Source: Lutraria lutraria (lineage: Eukaryota > Mollusca > Bivalvia > Venerida > Mactridae). From it: a stretch of DNA of 64,000 nt. The notes beneath the pieces are model-generated. The model ran no database searches and was not told where the DNA came from. It saw only the letters and a list, made by a program, of their open reading frames with translations. Position numbers and translations under genes: made by a program. Where the stretch lies: contig OZ026835.1 in the NCBI GenBank assembly GCA_964023205.1, positions 20,659,817 to 20,723,816 on the forward strand, read 5' to 3'. Positions within the stretch are counted from its first letter, which is position 1. Each line of letters begins with the position of its first letter. Below, one piece after another: positions 25,165 through 36,541 of this stretch.

Positions 25165-25330
25165 TAGAGTGTCCAGACCTTCCCAATAACAGGAACGAGA
25201 TATGTTCTCCTCAATTTCTGAGAGAAGCCTATCCACTGTTAAGAAGGATCTCGGCATGAATGGCTATACAATTGGATAGTCCAGTTCCAGGTTGTCCATG
25301 GACACTCTCACTAGGTCATTGGCTGGTATG
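25165..25330 (-). pseudogene. Decayed ORF fragment, family unknown
   Basis: The minus strand reads LVRVSMDNLELDYPIV, an in-frame stop, PFMPRSFLTVDRLLSEIE and a further stop. Codon-like conservation suggests a transposon protein remnant, possibly of the element that left the MULE or piggyBac pieces on either side. No firm family. Confidence 0.3.
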
Positions 25331-25489
25331 TTTTCTGTTATTTAGTCAAAATGTATTGAAATATTACTTTCAGTGTTAAAAAAATGTTCGATAAATCTCA
25401 CTTCTAAGTCCTTGATTTTAATATTATAGTAGGACATCTTGTGTTAAACTTTTCAATTCTTTTGTCATTTATCTTCTACATGTTATAGA

Positions 25490-26640
25490 ACTCTGTCATC
25501 AGAAGAGGCATCACCACCAGTTCTTTCTGTTGCACCATTCACTATAATTCATTCTGAAATCCACTCCACCCATAAACTTATTGTAAGTTCAAACACTGTG
25601 GGGCTGACTAACATTCACTATGTTGGCATTGATATGATGCCATGCATCCATTATATCTGACGGGTTACTCAGAGTAGACACATGATTAACAAGACGCTTA
25701 ATTGTCTTTCCACACACTAGCTGTCACATTGGATGCTCCCAACTGCATTGTTTTCATGTCACCATGCACACTTACATCCTGAGGTTTCTTCAATGCAGCT
25801 GGGAAACCCTGTATATTAATTCTTAAAGTACCACATGAATATAATCCATTATCCAACAAGCTCTGCAAAAGGGGAAGACCAGTAAAAAAATAGTCAAAAT
25901 ATATCCATCTGTTAGTATGACGAATGTGATGAGTCAAATTATTCACTACATTATGTCCAAGGCTATGTTCAGTCTGGTTGTTCTGTTTCCCCAGATACAC
26001 TTTTGGAATCTAGACATATATGCACTGTTAGAGTCACAAAGTATCCAGACTTTCATACTGCGCTTTATGGGTTTAGCTGGCATATATTGACGGAAGGAGA
26101 GACGTCCAGTATATCCAATTATAGCCTTGTCCACTGAGACTTCTTTCAAAAGAGTGTATCTGGTCACAAATGTGTTACTCAGAGTCTCTAAAATGTGACA
26201 CTTTAAAAAGTTTATCATAGCCTGTCTGACCCCGTTGTATTTCCTGTGTACGATCACTAGCATGAAAATATTGCACAATCTTTAGAAATGATTACAAGTG
26301 ATAGTGTTTATTATTCCAGTATTTCTAATGAAAGGATCACTAGACCAGTACATATCCAGTCTGGGAAGTTTCACGCCCATTAGAATGTTGATGGCCAAGA
26401 ATGCACGCATTTCAGGCTCTGTAGTATCAAACCAATAGGGATAAGCACCTTCCCTATTCTGCTTCCAAACAGCATAACCATTGGTCCATTTGTGTACATA
26501 ACCAATGTTGTGATCAGCTGAGCAGGGATGAGTAGTCAAAACTAATCTTAATGCGGTAGCAGATTCAATGTCGAATCCCTCTAGCAGATTTGGTCCTGGT
26601 CTCTCAACAAAGTTACGTATCTGCAAAACTAAGAAATATT
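25490..26640 (-). pseudogene. piggyBac-family (PGBD-like, DDE_Tnp_1_7) transposase pseudogene
   Basis: Three overlapping minus frames together cover most of a piggyBac transposase core. 26626-26282 has EMRAFLAINILMGVKLP. 26278-25946 has EVSVDKAIIGYTGRLSFRQY and PIKRSMKVWILCDS, including the first catalytic Asp. 26000-25698 has IYFDYFFTGLPLLQSLLDNG (second Asp) and SNVTASVWKD. A further frame to about 25500 has YNKFMGGVDFRMNY (third Asp region) with a stop. At least three frameshifts and stops disable it. No TTAA-flanked termini were found. Confidence 0.8.
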
Positions 26641-26801
26641 TTACTATGTATGAATGAAAAACTGTTCATTTATTTCATTACTTACAACAAGTTCATGTAT
26701 GAAATGGTTACCATTATTTATTATAAATAGAAACTGTGTGTGTCAATGTTATCATAGTGAATAATAAAATTATTTTATTTTTAAGCCCTAATAAGCCCTC
26801 G

Positions 26802-29415
26802 CCATTACAGGAGTCACATGAGTAAAGTTCATTTTTTGGGGTGTTCTGTTCTGTTGGCTCTGGTAGGCTTCACAATGTCCCGTAATTTCTCCCTCACCAT
26901 TACAGGAGTCACATGAGTAAAGTTCATTGTTTGGGGTGTTCTGTTCTGTTGGCTCTGGTAGGCTTCACAATGTCCTGTAATTTCTCCCTCACCATTACAG
27001 GAGTCACATGAGTAAAGTTCATTTTTTGGGGTGTTCTGTTCTGTTGGCTCTGGTAGGCTTCACAATGTCCCGTAATTTCTCCCTCACCATTACAGGAGTC
27101 ACATGAGTAAAGTTCACTGTTTGGGGTGTTCTGTTCTGTTGGCTCTGGTAGGCTTCACAATGTCCTGTAATTTCTCCCTCACCATTACAGGGGTCACATG
27201 AGTAAAGTTCTTTTTTTTGGGTGTTCTGTTCTGTTGGCTCTGGTAGGCTTCACAATGTCCTGTAATTTCTCCCTCACCATTACAGGAGTCACATGAGTAA
27301 AGTTCTTTTTTTTGGGTGTTCTGTTCTGTTGGCTCTGGTAGGCTTCACAATGTCCCGTAATTTCTCCCTCACCATTACAGGGGTCACATGAGTAAAGTTC
27401 TTTTTTTTGGGTGTTCTGTTCTGTTGGCTCTGGTAGGCTTCACAATGTCCCGTAATTTCTCCCTCACCATTACAGGAGTCACATGAGTAAAGTTCTTTTT
27501 TTTGGGTTTTCTGTTCTGTTGGCTCTGGTAGGCTTCACAATGTCCTGTAATTTCTCCCTCACCATTACAGGGGTCACATGAGTAAAGTTCTTTTTTTTGG
27601 GTGTTCTGTTCTGTTGGCTCTGGTAGGCTTCACAATGTCCCGTAATTTCTCCCTCACCATTACAGGAGTCACATGAGTAAAGTTCTTTTTTTTGGGTTTT
27701 CTGTTCTGTTGGCTCTGGTAGGCTTCACAATGTCACGTAATTTCTCCCTCACCATTGCAGGAGTCACATGAGTAAAGTTCTTTTTTTGGGTTTTCTGTTC
27801 TGTTGGCTCTGGTAGGCTTCACAATGTCCCGTAATTACTCCCTCACCATTACAGGGGTCACATGAGTAAAGTTCATTTTTTGGGTGTTCTGTTCTGTTGG
27901 CTCAGGTAGGCTTCACAATGTCCCGTAATTTCTCCCTCATCATTAAAGGGGTCACATGAGTAAAGTTCATTGTTTGGGGTGTTCTGTTCTGTTGGCTCTG
28001 ATAGGCTTCACAATGTCCCGTCATTTCTCCCTGATCATTACAGGAGTCACATGAGTAAAGTTCATTTTTGTGGTGTTCTGTTCTGTTGGCTCTGGTAGGC
28101 TTCACAATGTCCCGTAATTTCTCCCTCACCATTACAGGGGTCACATGAGTAAAGTTCATTGTTTGGGTGTTCTGTTCTGTTGGCTCTGGTAGGCTTCACA
28201 ATGTCCCGTAATTTCTCCCTCACCATTACAGGGGTCACATGAGTAAAGTTCATTGTTTGGGTGTTCTGTTCTGTTGGCTCTGGTAGGCTTCACAATGTCC
28301 CGTAATTTCTCCCTCACCATTACAGGGGTCACATGAGTAAAGTTCTTTTTTTGGGTTTTCTGTTCTGTTGGCTCTGGTAGGCTTCACAATGTCCCGTAAT
28401 TACTCCCTCACCATTACAGGGGTCACATGAGTAAAGTTCATTTTTTGGGTGTTCTGTTCTGTTGGCTCAGGTAGGCTTCACAATGTCCCGTAATTTCTCC
28501 CTCATCATTAAAGGGGTCACATGAGTAAAGTTCATTGTTTGGGGTGTTCTGTTCTGTTGGCTCTGATAGGCTTCACAATGTCCCGTAATTTCTCCCTGAT
28601 CATTACAGGAGTCACATGAGTAAAGTTCATTTTTGTGGTGTTCTGTTCTGTTGGCTCTGGTAGGCTTCACAATGTCCCGTAATTTCTCCCTCACCATTAC
28701 AGGGGTCACATGAGTAAAGTTCATTGTTTGGGTGTTCTGTTCTGTTGGCTCTGGTAGGCTTCACAATGTCCCGTAATTTCTCCCTCACCATTACAGGGGT
28801 CACATGAGTAAAGTTCATTGTTTGGGTGTTCTGTTCTGTTGGCTCTGGTAGGCTTCACAATGTCCCGTAATTTCTCCCTCACCATTACAGGGGTCACATG
28901 AGTAAAGTTCATTGTTTGGGGTGTTCTGTTCTGTTGGCTCTGATAGGCTTCACAATGTCCCGTAATTTCTCCCTGATCATTACAGGGGTCACATGAGTAA
29001 AGTTCATTTTTGTGGTGTTCTGTTCTGTTGGCTCTGATAGGCTTCACAATGTCCCGTAATTTCTCCCTCACCATTACAGGAGTCACATGAGTGAAGTTCA
29101 TTTTTGTGGTGTTTTGTTCTGTTGGCTCTGGTAGGCTTCACAATGTCCCGTAATTTCTCCCTCATCATTAAAGGGGTCACATGAGTAAAGTTCATTGTTT
29201 GGGGTGTTCTGTTCTGTTGGCTCTGATAGGCTTCACAATGTCCCGTAATTTCTCCCTGATCATTACAGGAGTCACATGAGTAAAGTTCATTGTTTGGGGT
29301 GTTCTGTTCTGTTGGCTCTGGTAGGCTTCACAATGTCCCGTAATTTCTCCCTCACCATTACAGGGGTCACATGAGTAAAGTTCATTTTTTGGGTGTTCTG
29401 TTCTGTTGGCTCTGG
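26802..29415. repeat. Satellite array, 93-95 bp units, about 28 copies, with 565 bp higher-order repeat
   Basis: Units carry ggagtcacatgagtaaagtt, ggtgttctgttctgttggct and aggcttcacaatgtcccgta. Spacing is 95 bp over the left part (26811, 26906, 27001, 27096, 27191, 27286) and about 94 bp later. A six-unit block around 27770-28334 is repeated almost exactly 565 bp downstream. All three minus frames stay partly open, giving a spurious MNFTHVTPVMVREKLRD peptide. The left edge abuts the piggyBac pseudogene region. Confidence 0.95.
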
Positions 29416-29730
29416 TTTATGCAATACTGTGCAATTGATCTTTAAAGAATTCTTTAATGTCCTACTTGCCAAAAGTGAACCGTCTCTATATGATATGTTC
29501 ACCACAACAATTAAATACTTTCAAGTGCAAACTAGGCAGCTGAAGACATATACGAATGCAAGTGCATAATTCAATTTGTTCAATTTAGATGTATATGCTG
29601 TTCTATCAAGTGTGTAATTATATTCTTTCAATTGATACTAACAATCCATTAATTATATTCATATACAATATTTCCTTCATTGAGCTGCTCTGCCTCGTTT
29701 AATTTCAAGTTTACTTTTACATTATACTTG

Positions 29731-30592
29731 TGTAGCGACCCCCTGTGTGTGTGGGTTATAGGCCGTGTTCAACACCAGACAGTATGCTACTTATGTTCGC
29801 CTGGTCCCGGCTTTTGGTATATAATATTTGTGTCTTTATGGAAGTGAAAAACAACGGAGGCAAATTTACTTCATAACTAGAATTTTTATTTATGAACATA
29901 GAACAATGAAGGTGAAAGATGCATAAGTATGATGATGAAATTTATGCGACTAAACGCTGTGTACCGAGATTGATACCAATAAATTATTATCAATAACTTG
30001 TGAAATTCTGTACTTAACACAATGTGAGATCATGCAGAACACATCTATAATTAGTTCTTAACGTATCTGGCTTGGATAAAATTGCTAAAATAATGTAAAT
30101 TGATATTTTACGTTATTCGCAAAGATTAAATATCTTACTTTAATACCAAGCAACAAAACCGACCGCTCAAAAATGATGTTTTATTGCGATAAATACAGCA
30201 CCCCTTTATCGACTTTATCTTTTCAGCGTTAAACATCTCTAACGTAATGTGCATTGTATTGGTAATATGATATTAATTTATTAAATCTCTTACTAGACAT
30301 CAAACCTGGGCGTGGTTTCAATTATTGAATCGTAAACATAAGCAATTTTGAATGGCTATCAAAATTTAATAGGGTGCGTCAAATTCGTTGATTCCATGTG
30401 ACGATAATGATCAGACACTTTAATTGTTAATTGCTCAGCTTAAAAAAACACAGTAGGTGGGGTAATGTGACATAAACAAAAAGTAGTATATTAAAGTGAT
30501 TCAATACCCTGAAGACATAAATATGGTCAATAATAATTGAGATAAATATGTATTATGTCTGTATATTATAAATGTTAGACCAAATTGTTACA
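29731..30592. repeat. Possible solo LTR, TGTAGCGACC...TTGTTACA
   Basis: An 862 bp AT-rich block starts tgtagcgaccccc and ends ttgttaca, giving 5'-TGTA...TACA-3' ends as in LTRs. No second copy and no matching target-site duplication were seen, so this is only a suggestion. Confidence 0.2.
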
Positions 30593-30599
30593 TTGCCCC

Positions 30600-31150
30600 C
30601 AACCAACTAAGGTTTGGTCCCCAAAACAAAGAAATTGACTATTTTATGAACAACAGGTATGAATGCTTCCTATAAGTTTACTTATACAATTCTAACTATT
30701 AAAATAGACAAGTCTTAAATCACAAAAATAACCCACATTACAATTCCGAGCAAAATTATTACAAAGAATCATCATAGAACTATATTCATACAATCTGTCA
30801 TTAAGCAATGAAAGGGGAAAACATCATACATATAGTAACATACATTAAGACTATACACAAGAAATACAAATATCTTCAATATCATACAACAGTGTTATGC
30901 TATCATGATACAATTTGACATTTTCAAATAATTGGTTCAATAAACAATGAGAAAATCTCTGCCCTAAAACTAGAACATGTCATAGGCAATTAACTAGAGA
31001 AACAACAACATAGTGAAATTCTTAATAAGATGCACATTTCAATAGCATATATAAAAACAATTACATTTTTATGAAACACAATATACATATATACCTACCT
31101 ACCTCATTAACAATTTGCAAATGACCGACTATCACAATATTGTTCATATT
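30600..31150. other. Non-coding, no feature recognised
   Basis: AT-rich sequence between the putative LTR and the BTB pseudogene. No ORF or clear repeat was seen. Confidence 0.4.
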
Positions 31151-31154
31151 CATA

Positions 31155-32240
31155 TACTGTTAATTATAATCCCAATTTATGGGCGGTGAGAGGCACGAGT
31201 CCCAAATGTACGACACTACATTGCTCGATTTTGGTAATAACTGTATTTACTAACTCAGGTAACTGAGGTGAGGTTCTTAGATCACATGATCCATTTCTTA
31301 AAAAGTTAAGAATCAAACGGAACATGGCTTGGAGCCCTATCCAAGAAATACTGGTTTCCATACTTGGGGGTTATTCCATTTACAACTTTGGCTAACAGAG
31401 AATTTGGATCTCTGGATACTGAAACCTTCGACGTTTCAAACTTTCTGCCACCTATATTTAATATAATACGTTCATCTTGTGTGTGTGCCTTCTCCTCCGA
31501 CACAACACTCTCCAATCTACCCTCCTCCAAATCAGCACACTCTGCCTTCTTCTCCGACACAACACTCTCAACATCTTTAAACTTTTTACTACTTATACTC
31601 TCATCACTGTAACTATCACTGTTAGTTAGACTTGGAAATCTGGTCCAGGTCCTTTTATGATTGTTCTGTCTATTACATTTAGATTTATTATTAGATGAAA
31701 AAGAAGACAATGAAGAAGATGACGATGAAGTTGATGACGCCGAAGATGATGAGGAAGATGACGATTCTGTTGATTTGCATTCTTCTTTCTCGTCCTCATC
31801 ATCTGAAAAATCCTCATATACACATTCACCTTTCTTCACAACTTCTCTTTGTGGAGATCCAATCAGACTTATTGGATGTTTTAACATTACTTGTAAATCA
31901 TTGTCAATGTTGACTTGATAGTCATTACAATAACCAAGAGGTGTTGGCCCATAACTTTCCTGTATATTTCTTAACTGTTGTATGAACCCTCATTGCACCT
32001 TTTGTACTAACTCTGGCAAGCGATGTTTCTTCCATAAAAATAAGCTTTCTCCAGCCCACTCCCGCTCACCATGGGGATCCATGAGGACAAAGTCCTTCAT
32101 TTCTAAACCTTTACATGGATTATGATTATAACAATGATGAGAAAATACTGAAATGGCTGTGCTTCTCAGTTACATGTCGAAACACCAGATAACTTTTCTT
32201 GAACACCACATTCCTACATACCACACACAACCACTGCAAA
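31155..32240 (-). pseudogene. C2H2 finger plus BTB/T1 (KCTD-like) gene, broken
   Basis: The minus strand, after an AG acceptor near 32238, encodes a C2H2-like finger (CVVCRN...FRHVTEKH). A frameshift and an in-frame TGA follow (near 32000), then an acidic/poly-Ser linker and a BTB_2/T1 start: IILNIGGRKFETS, RDPNSLLAK, QYFLDRAPSH. One extra base after DRAPSH shifts the frame; the next frame continues FRLILNFLRNGSCDL to a stop near 31164. KCTD-type proteins assemble as oligomers, often as Cullin-3 adaptors. With two frameshifts and one stop, this copy is not expected to work. Confidence 0.6.
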
Positions 32241-33204
32241 ACAGAAAATGACACATTTACTATAAACAGTTATGGCAAGTAAACACGAGTATACAAATAA
32301 GCTGTGTCCAGAGATAATTGATTCACTATTGTTTTATACAGTTAACCATGATACTTTTGTGCCTTCATAACGTTTTAGTCTGTTATAATGATGGGCAAAT
32401 CAGCTGAATTGCCATCCGATTAATCGGCATAATCGGATGAAATAACCAATGCGATTAATCGGACATAATCGGATAATCGGTCCCTGGAACAATAAGATAA
32501 CAGTAATTCCTCTACTTTCTTATTTAAGTTTTCTTCTTTGCTATTATGCTCCACAGGAGTCAAATATTTACAACAGTAAGTATGCTATTTCTTTTTATCA
32601 AATAATAACTATAGTATTGCAAAACATCTATACATGTACATGACAAACAATATTATATAATTATTATCTTAAACACAGCAATATATTTCATCTATATATA
32701 CAACTTTTAAATGTCATGTAATTAGGCATTCTTTCTTCCGACTGTACGAAACATAGATTTTCATCAAAAATGGGTTATATAGAGATAAATAAACTGTAAA
32801 ATACTTATGATCTGGAAAATAATCCATTTTTTACTAATCTCAATAACAGCCTTTAATAAAAATGTGTTTTTTTATATCAACTAACACGATATTTGTAAAT
32901 TCTATGCCTTCGTCTGCATTGTTTATGTGTAAATGATGTAAGTCACGTGATGAATGTTGAAAAAAAATAGGCCAAATTATTTTTGCAGTATGTTTTAGTC
33001 CCGTTATTCCTTAGCACTAAATTTAAATTTCTGTTGAAGAAATTACCGTTTAACTGTCAAATTATCATTATTATATGCCTAAATACTGGCATATTTTTGC
33101 AAATAATTTGATAAGTGCATATCAGCAGTGTATACGAAGACAATATTACTGTCAAACATTGGGTACTAATTACGTACTGCACTCCTGTGAGGTTTATGTA
33201 AAAA

Positions 33205-33310
33205 TTGACAATAATTATGTAAAACTTAATACAGTTATATATTATTAATGAGTATATTAGATTCTAAGATAATGATTTTAACAAATAAAGGATTTAAATG
33301 ATTTTGGAAT
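33205..33310. repeat. Direct repeat partner of 34440-34540
   Basis: The phrase attattaatgagtatattag attcta(a/g)... followed by ggatttaaatgatttt occurs here and again about 1.23 kb downstream in the same orientation. It is too short to prove LTRs. Confidence 0.5.
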
Positions 33311-33819
33311 GGGATTTTGGATTTAGAATAAAATTGAGGTAAAGGGAACTATTACATTCCTGTTTCCTAAATTTTGTACTTTTACAATAAACCTCGAAGT
33401 ATCAAACAAAAAATTCTTTTGCTGGATCAAAATAGTGATATTGCCAAATTTGTCTTAACATTAAAGTATCTCTACTATTTATTGATTGGTCAAAACAACA
33501 TTAAACAGTGATCAATAAAATAATTTGACTATGGTATATTAGTACAATCACTGAAAAGTGGAAATAAAGTATATATATATAATGGAACAATAATATATTT
33601 TACTAGATATATCATATCTCTGACAAAACATCTTTCAGTTCATACATTGACTACATCATAGACAACATATTAAAACAAAATTTATTATTAATTAACATGA
33701 GTGACTGAATGAGACAATATATAGTTACAACATACTTATTTAGTATACATACAGTAACGTATGTACACAAAACAACATACATTTATTTAAAATATATAAA
33801 TTATGACCAACAACAATCA

Positions 33820-34165
33820 GTGATGATTTTCATCCGAATCTGTGTAGTCAAGCTCTAGACGTCTTTCTTCATGAAAATGTATGAATGATTTGTCGACACT
33901 TGTTCTCCTTTTGAATGCCTCCTTGGCTTTCTTTTCCGCCTTAATTGATTCTCTCTCACTTTTGGTGGGTTATCTAGGCTTCCCTATACCTAGAATTTAC
34001 CACTCTTTCTACTTTACACAAGTGTGCAGGACCTCTCCGTCTCGAATGACGTCTGGCATCATTAGCTCTATAGGTTGTAAACTTACATGATGAGCACACC
34101 ATATGGTTTCGAAATGTTGTGTGAAAGGTTTCCTAGTGTTCTGAGAATCTGTCATATCTAGCTAG
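33820..34165 (-). pseudogene. Decayed zinc-finger/basic ORF after a PBS-like site
   Basis: The minus strand has ATG ACA GAT TCT (MTDSQNTRKPFTQHF), a frame slip, then CSSCKFTTYRANDARRH, a C2H2-like half. A second slip leads to ERESIKAEKKAKEAFKRR and an acidic end DYTDSDENHH with stop near 33820. It follows the PBS-like site by about 70 bases, so it may be the first ORF of a retroelement or a captured exon. Confidence 0.35.
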
Positions 34166-34225
34166 AAAACTTTCCTGTCTGACAACCCGGTACCGGACAC
34201 TCAGACCCTTCAACTGGCCATAACA

Positions 34226-34246
34226 TCCAGGTCACGGCACCAATGT
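34226..34246 (-). promoter_or_regulatory. tRNA primer-binding-site-like sequence
   Basis: The minus strand reads ggttaca|ttggtgccgtgacctgga. LTR-end CA followed by TTGGTGCCGTGACC looks like a retrotransposon LTR/PBS junction. The LTR would extend to higher coordinates (tgtaaccgttgg in the plus sense). No intact gag-pol follows. Confidence 0.35.
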
Positions 34247-34439
34247 AACCGTTGGTTTATTTTTCTGTCCTGCAGGTTGTATGTAGAGGTGTTCTTATGA
34301 TTTATGGCTGATCGTATAGTGGTTTTTGTGTTTTCTTATAAATTCTATTATAAACTAAAGATAAATTCACTACAACAATATTTAATTTAACCCTCTATTT
34401 TAATATACAACAATTTATTTAATTTAAAACACAATACAT

Positions 34440-34540
34440 ATATGTACATAAACTTTATACAGTTATGTATTATTAATGAGTATATTAGATTCTAAAATAA
34501 TGATTTTAATAAATTAGGGATTTAAATGATTTTTACTATT
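34440..34540. repeat. Direct repeat partner of 33205-33310
   Basis: Carries the same attattaatgagtatattag and ggatttaaatgattttt phrases as the upstream partner, within the putative LTR region next to the PBS-like site. Confidence 0.5.
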
Positions 34541-34639
34541 ATAATATATTATATAGATTAAACAATATATTATTTATTGAGCTGATTAAATGAATATATA
34601 AATCATAGTCATGGACTATGTGACTAAACTAAATGATGA

Positions 34640-35246
34640 ATTGATCCCCAATTACTTATAAGTTGAGGGGAGCCCTGACGGAGTCGAAATTGTTCATCAT
34701 AGGTCCTCCAAGAATGAGGAAATTTTTTAGAAGAGTCGCAAGTTATTGTCATTATTTTATCAAAGGATGGATTTCATCAGGGTGAGAAATGAAAATTAAG
34801 AATGAATCTGTCCATTCTTCAATGTTTTTGACCAAAAGATTTGTTGCCTTCTGACGAGTTTTGAGCATACCTTGCTCATTTACAAAGAGTGATGCTCCAT
34901 AATGTATGTCTGAAAGCTCTATCAAACCTTTTAGTAGAAGACTTAAATTTATGTACTGACATAATAGTTTTATCCTTTAAATTTTGTGGGATATGACTAC
35001 ATAGCTCATCCCCACCACACCTAATTATTTCTTTTTCATGGCTTGGGTTATTTGTAAAGTTTATTCTCCCAAAAATTTCATCGAAATGATTAACGTCAGT
35101 AATACCTGATGAAGATTCATCCTCATTGCCACCCGAAGAATGGGCTCAATTTCCTCCTGTGACTCCTGTCCTTGATCTCTCTTCTTCTTATGTAGAGTTT
35201 CCTCTGTTGAGACTTTCCTTTTCCTTCCTTTACCTCTAGCAGGCAT
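34640..35246 (-). pseudogene. Transposon copy B: MPARGKG... ORF, decayed
   Basis: It opens MPARGKGRKRKVSTEE and is Glu/Gln/Lys-rich. A frame change follows, into DESSSGITDVNHFDEIFGRI and CGGDELCSHIPQNLKDK, another leads to SLLLKGLIELSDIHYGASLF, and later VKNIEEWTDSFLIFISHP. The order (LGxHVP-xLKxK, SLLLK, IxxWTxxFLIF) resembles an accessory ORF I associate with tyrosine-recombinase (DIRS/Crypton-like) elements of marine invertebrates. That identification is from memory and uncertain. Several frameshifts and stops are present. Confidence 0.4.
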
Positions 35247-35600
35247 ATTAATCTTATTTTAAGTAGATTAAGGAAGATTTCATGCAGATAAAATTTCTTG
35301 TGGCTATTCTTTGTAAGAGTTTGCAGGAAAAGGAAGTTGATGAGAAGTGCTTTCTGGGAAATACTTCCAGAACATTCCTGAGGTCATGGTCATCATATTC
35401 CACAGGTCATGGTCATCATATTACCTCACTTGCATATTTGACCTATGATTACACTAGTTACTTCCCTTGAATTTTGATAAATCCAACAATTTATCTATTT
35501 TTTATATATCTTAATATTAACACAACCAAGGCTATCTAAAATAAACAGCAAATATTGTTTAATGCAATATTTGGATTTATTTAAATTTAACACTTGATGG
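35247..35600 (-). repeat. Transposon copy B leader, matching 17190-17470
   Basis: Shared phrases include gagtttgcaggaaaa(a/t)gaag, tagttacttcccttgaa-type and atattgtttaatgcaatatt. A 21-base insertion duplicating ggtcatggtcatcatatt distinguishes this copy. Confidence 0.6.
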
Positions 35601-35774
35601 TATAATTTAATACCTTTAAACTCATTGTCTCTTGTCTTGCATAAAAATCTCAGCTTTTTAAAACTCTTTAGCCGTACATAAAAATAAATGTAACTAATCC
35701 ATTACAGTCAAGTAACAGGATAACATACGACGAGGGAAGGGCTAACCTTTATAGGAGTGACACAATACAGACAT

Positions 35775-36152
35775 TTAAGTCCCCATGTGTGGACTCTCGA
35801 GGGCCTGATCTGAAACGGATCGGGAATCCGTTAGCAAAACCGTTGAAACTGAATCAATTTTATCGACATAGCCATCGATATTTATTAGGGAGGGTGACAA
35901 ATATTTTAAGTCTCTGTTTTTGGAAACCTTACCATTGACTCGGGGATTTTCCTGTTGTGCATCAATTCCCTTTTTTGTCAGAATAAGTCTAGGCTTAATG
36001 TTTTCTATTCCCGTCTTGTCGACAATAATGGAAAGGCATTGATGGAAATGATCTGACATTTTGTTACATGAAATCCTCTGAAATCGTGAGCATTCTCTTG
36101 ACTTTTTCTGTTTTGGGCTCATATTATTGTCATAGTGCCACTTATTTGTCAT
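35775..36152 (-). pseudogene. Transposon copy B: MSPKQKK... ORF (125 codons)
   Basis: An uninterrupted minus frame, from MTNKWHYDNNMSPKQKKSRE to a stop at 35775, rich in Lys/Asp/Ser with no recognised fold. It lies upstream of the leader and MPARGKG ORF of the same element. It may be a short first ORF of the transposon, possibly still open by chance. Confidence 0.35.
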
Positions 36153-36174
36153 TGACTGATGTCACATAGCATCT

Positions 36175-36520
36175 CGTGACATAAAGAAAATAACTTGTGA
36201 TCGTATAGTTTACTTTTAATCAAATTCAAATGTTCTCATTATAACAAAAATCCAAATTCTGACAATATCATTATACCCATCTCTCCTTATCTGTCTGGTC
36301 TCACTATCTACTAACATCTGATTTCTACTTGAACTCTAACAAACTCTTACAAACTTTTACGAATTCTCACACAAGACAATTAGTTGTATTGAATCTAAAA
36401 ATGTTATTGACAGCAGTGGGCGTTGTCATCATTATCCAGTGAAGTTTTTGAAACCACAAGTCTCTTGACCAATGAACTTATCGATTAATTATCTGATGGA
36501 ATACTAATTTAGAATAACAA
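36175..36520. repeat. Interspersed repeat matching 22625-23000
   Basis: Begins aaataacttgtgatcgtata and ends near cacaagtctcttgaccaatg; same orientation and order as in copy A. It marks the upstream end of copy B. Confidence 0.6.
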
Positions 36521-36541
36521 GTTGACAAAAAAAGCTGAGGA

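Noticed and set aside
26802..29415. CRISPR-like appearance of regular repeats
   Set aside because: No unique spacers; units are contiguous satellite monomers in a eukaryotic genome.
27902..29505. Several minus-strand ORFs with repeated MNFTHVTPVMVREKLRD peptide
   Set aside because: They are frames through a non-coding 93-95 bp satellite; unit length is not a multiple of three, so the peptide recurs in all frames.
31661..31918. Plus-strand acidic ORFs (EEDDDEVDD)
   Set aside because: Antisense of the poly-Ser linker of the minus-strand BTB pseudogene.
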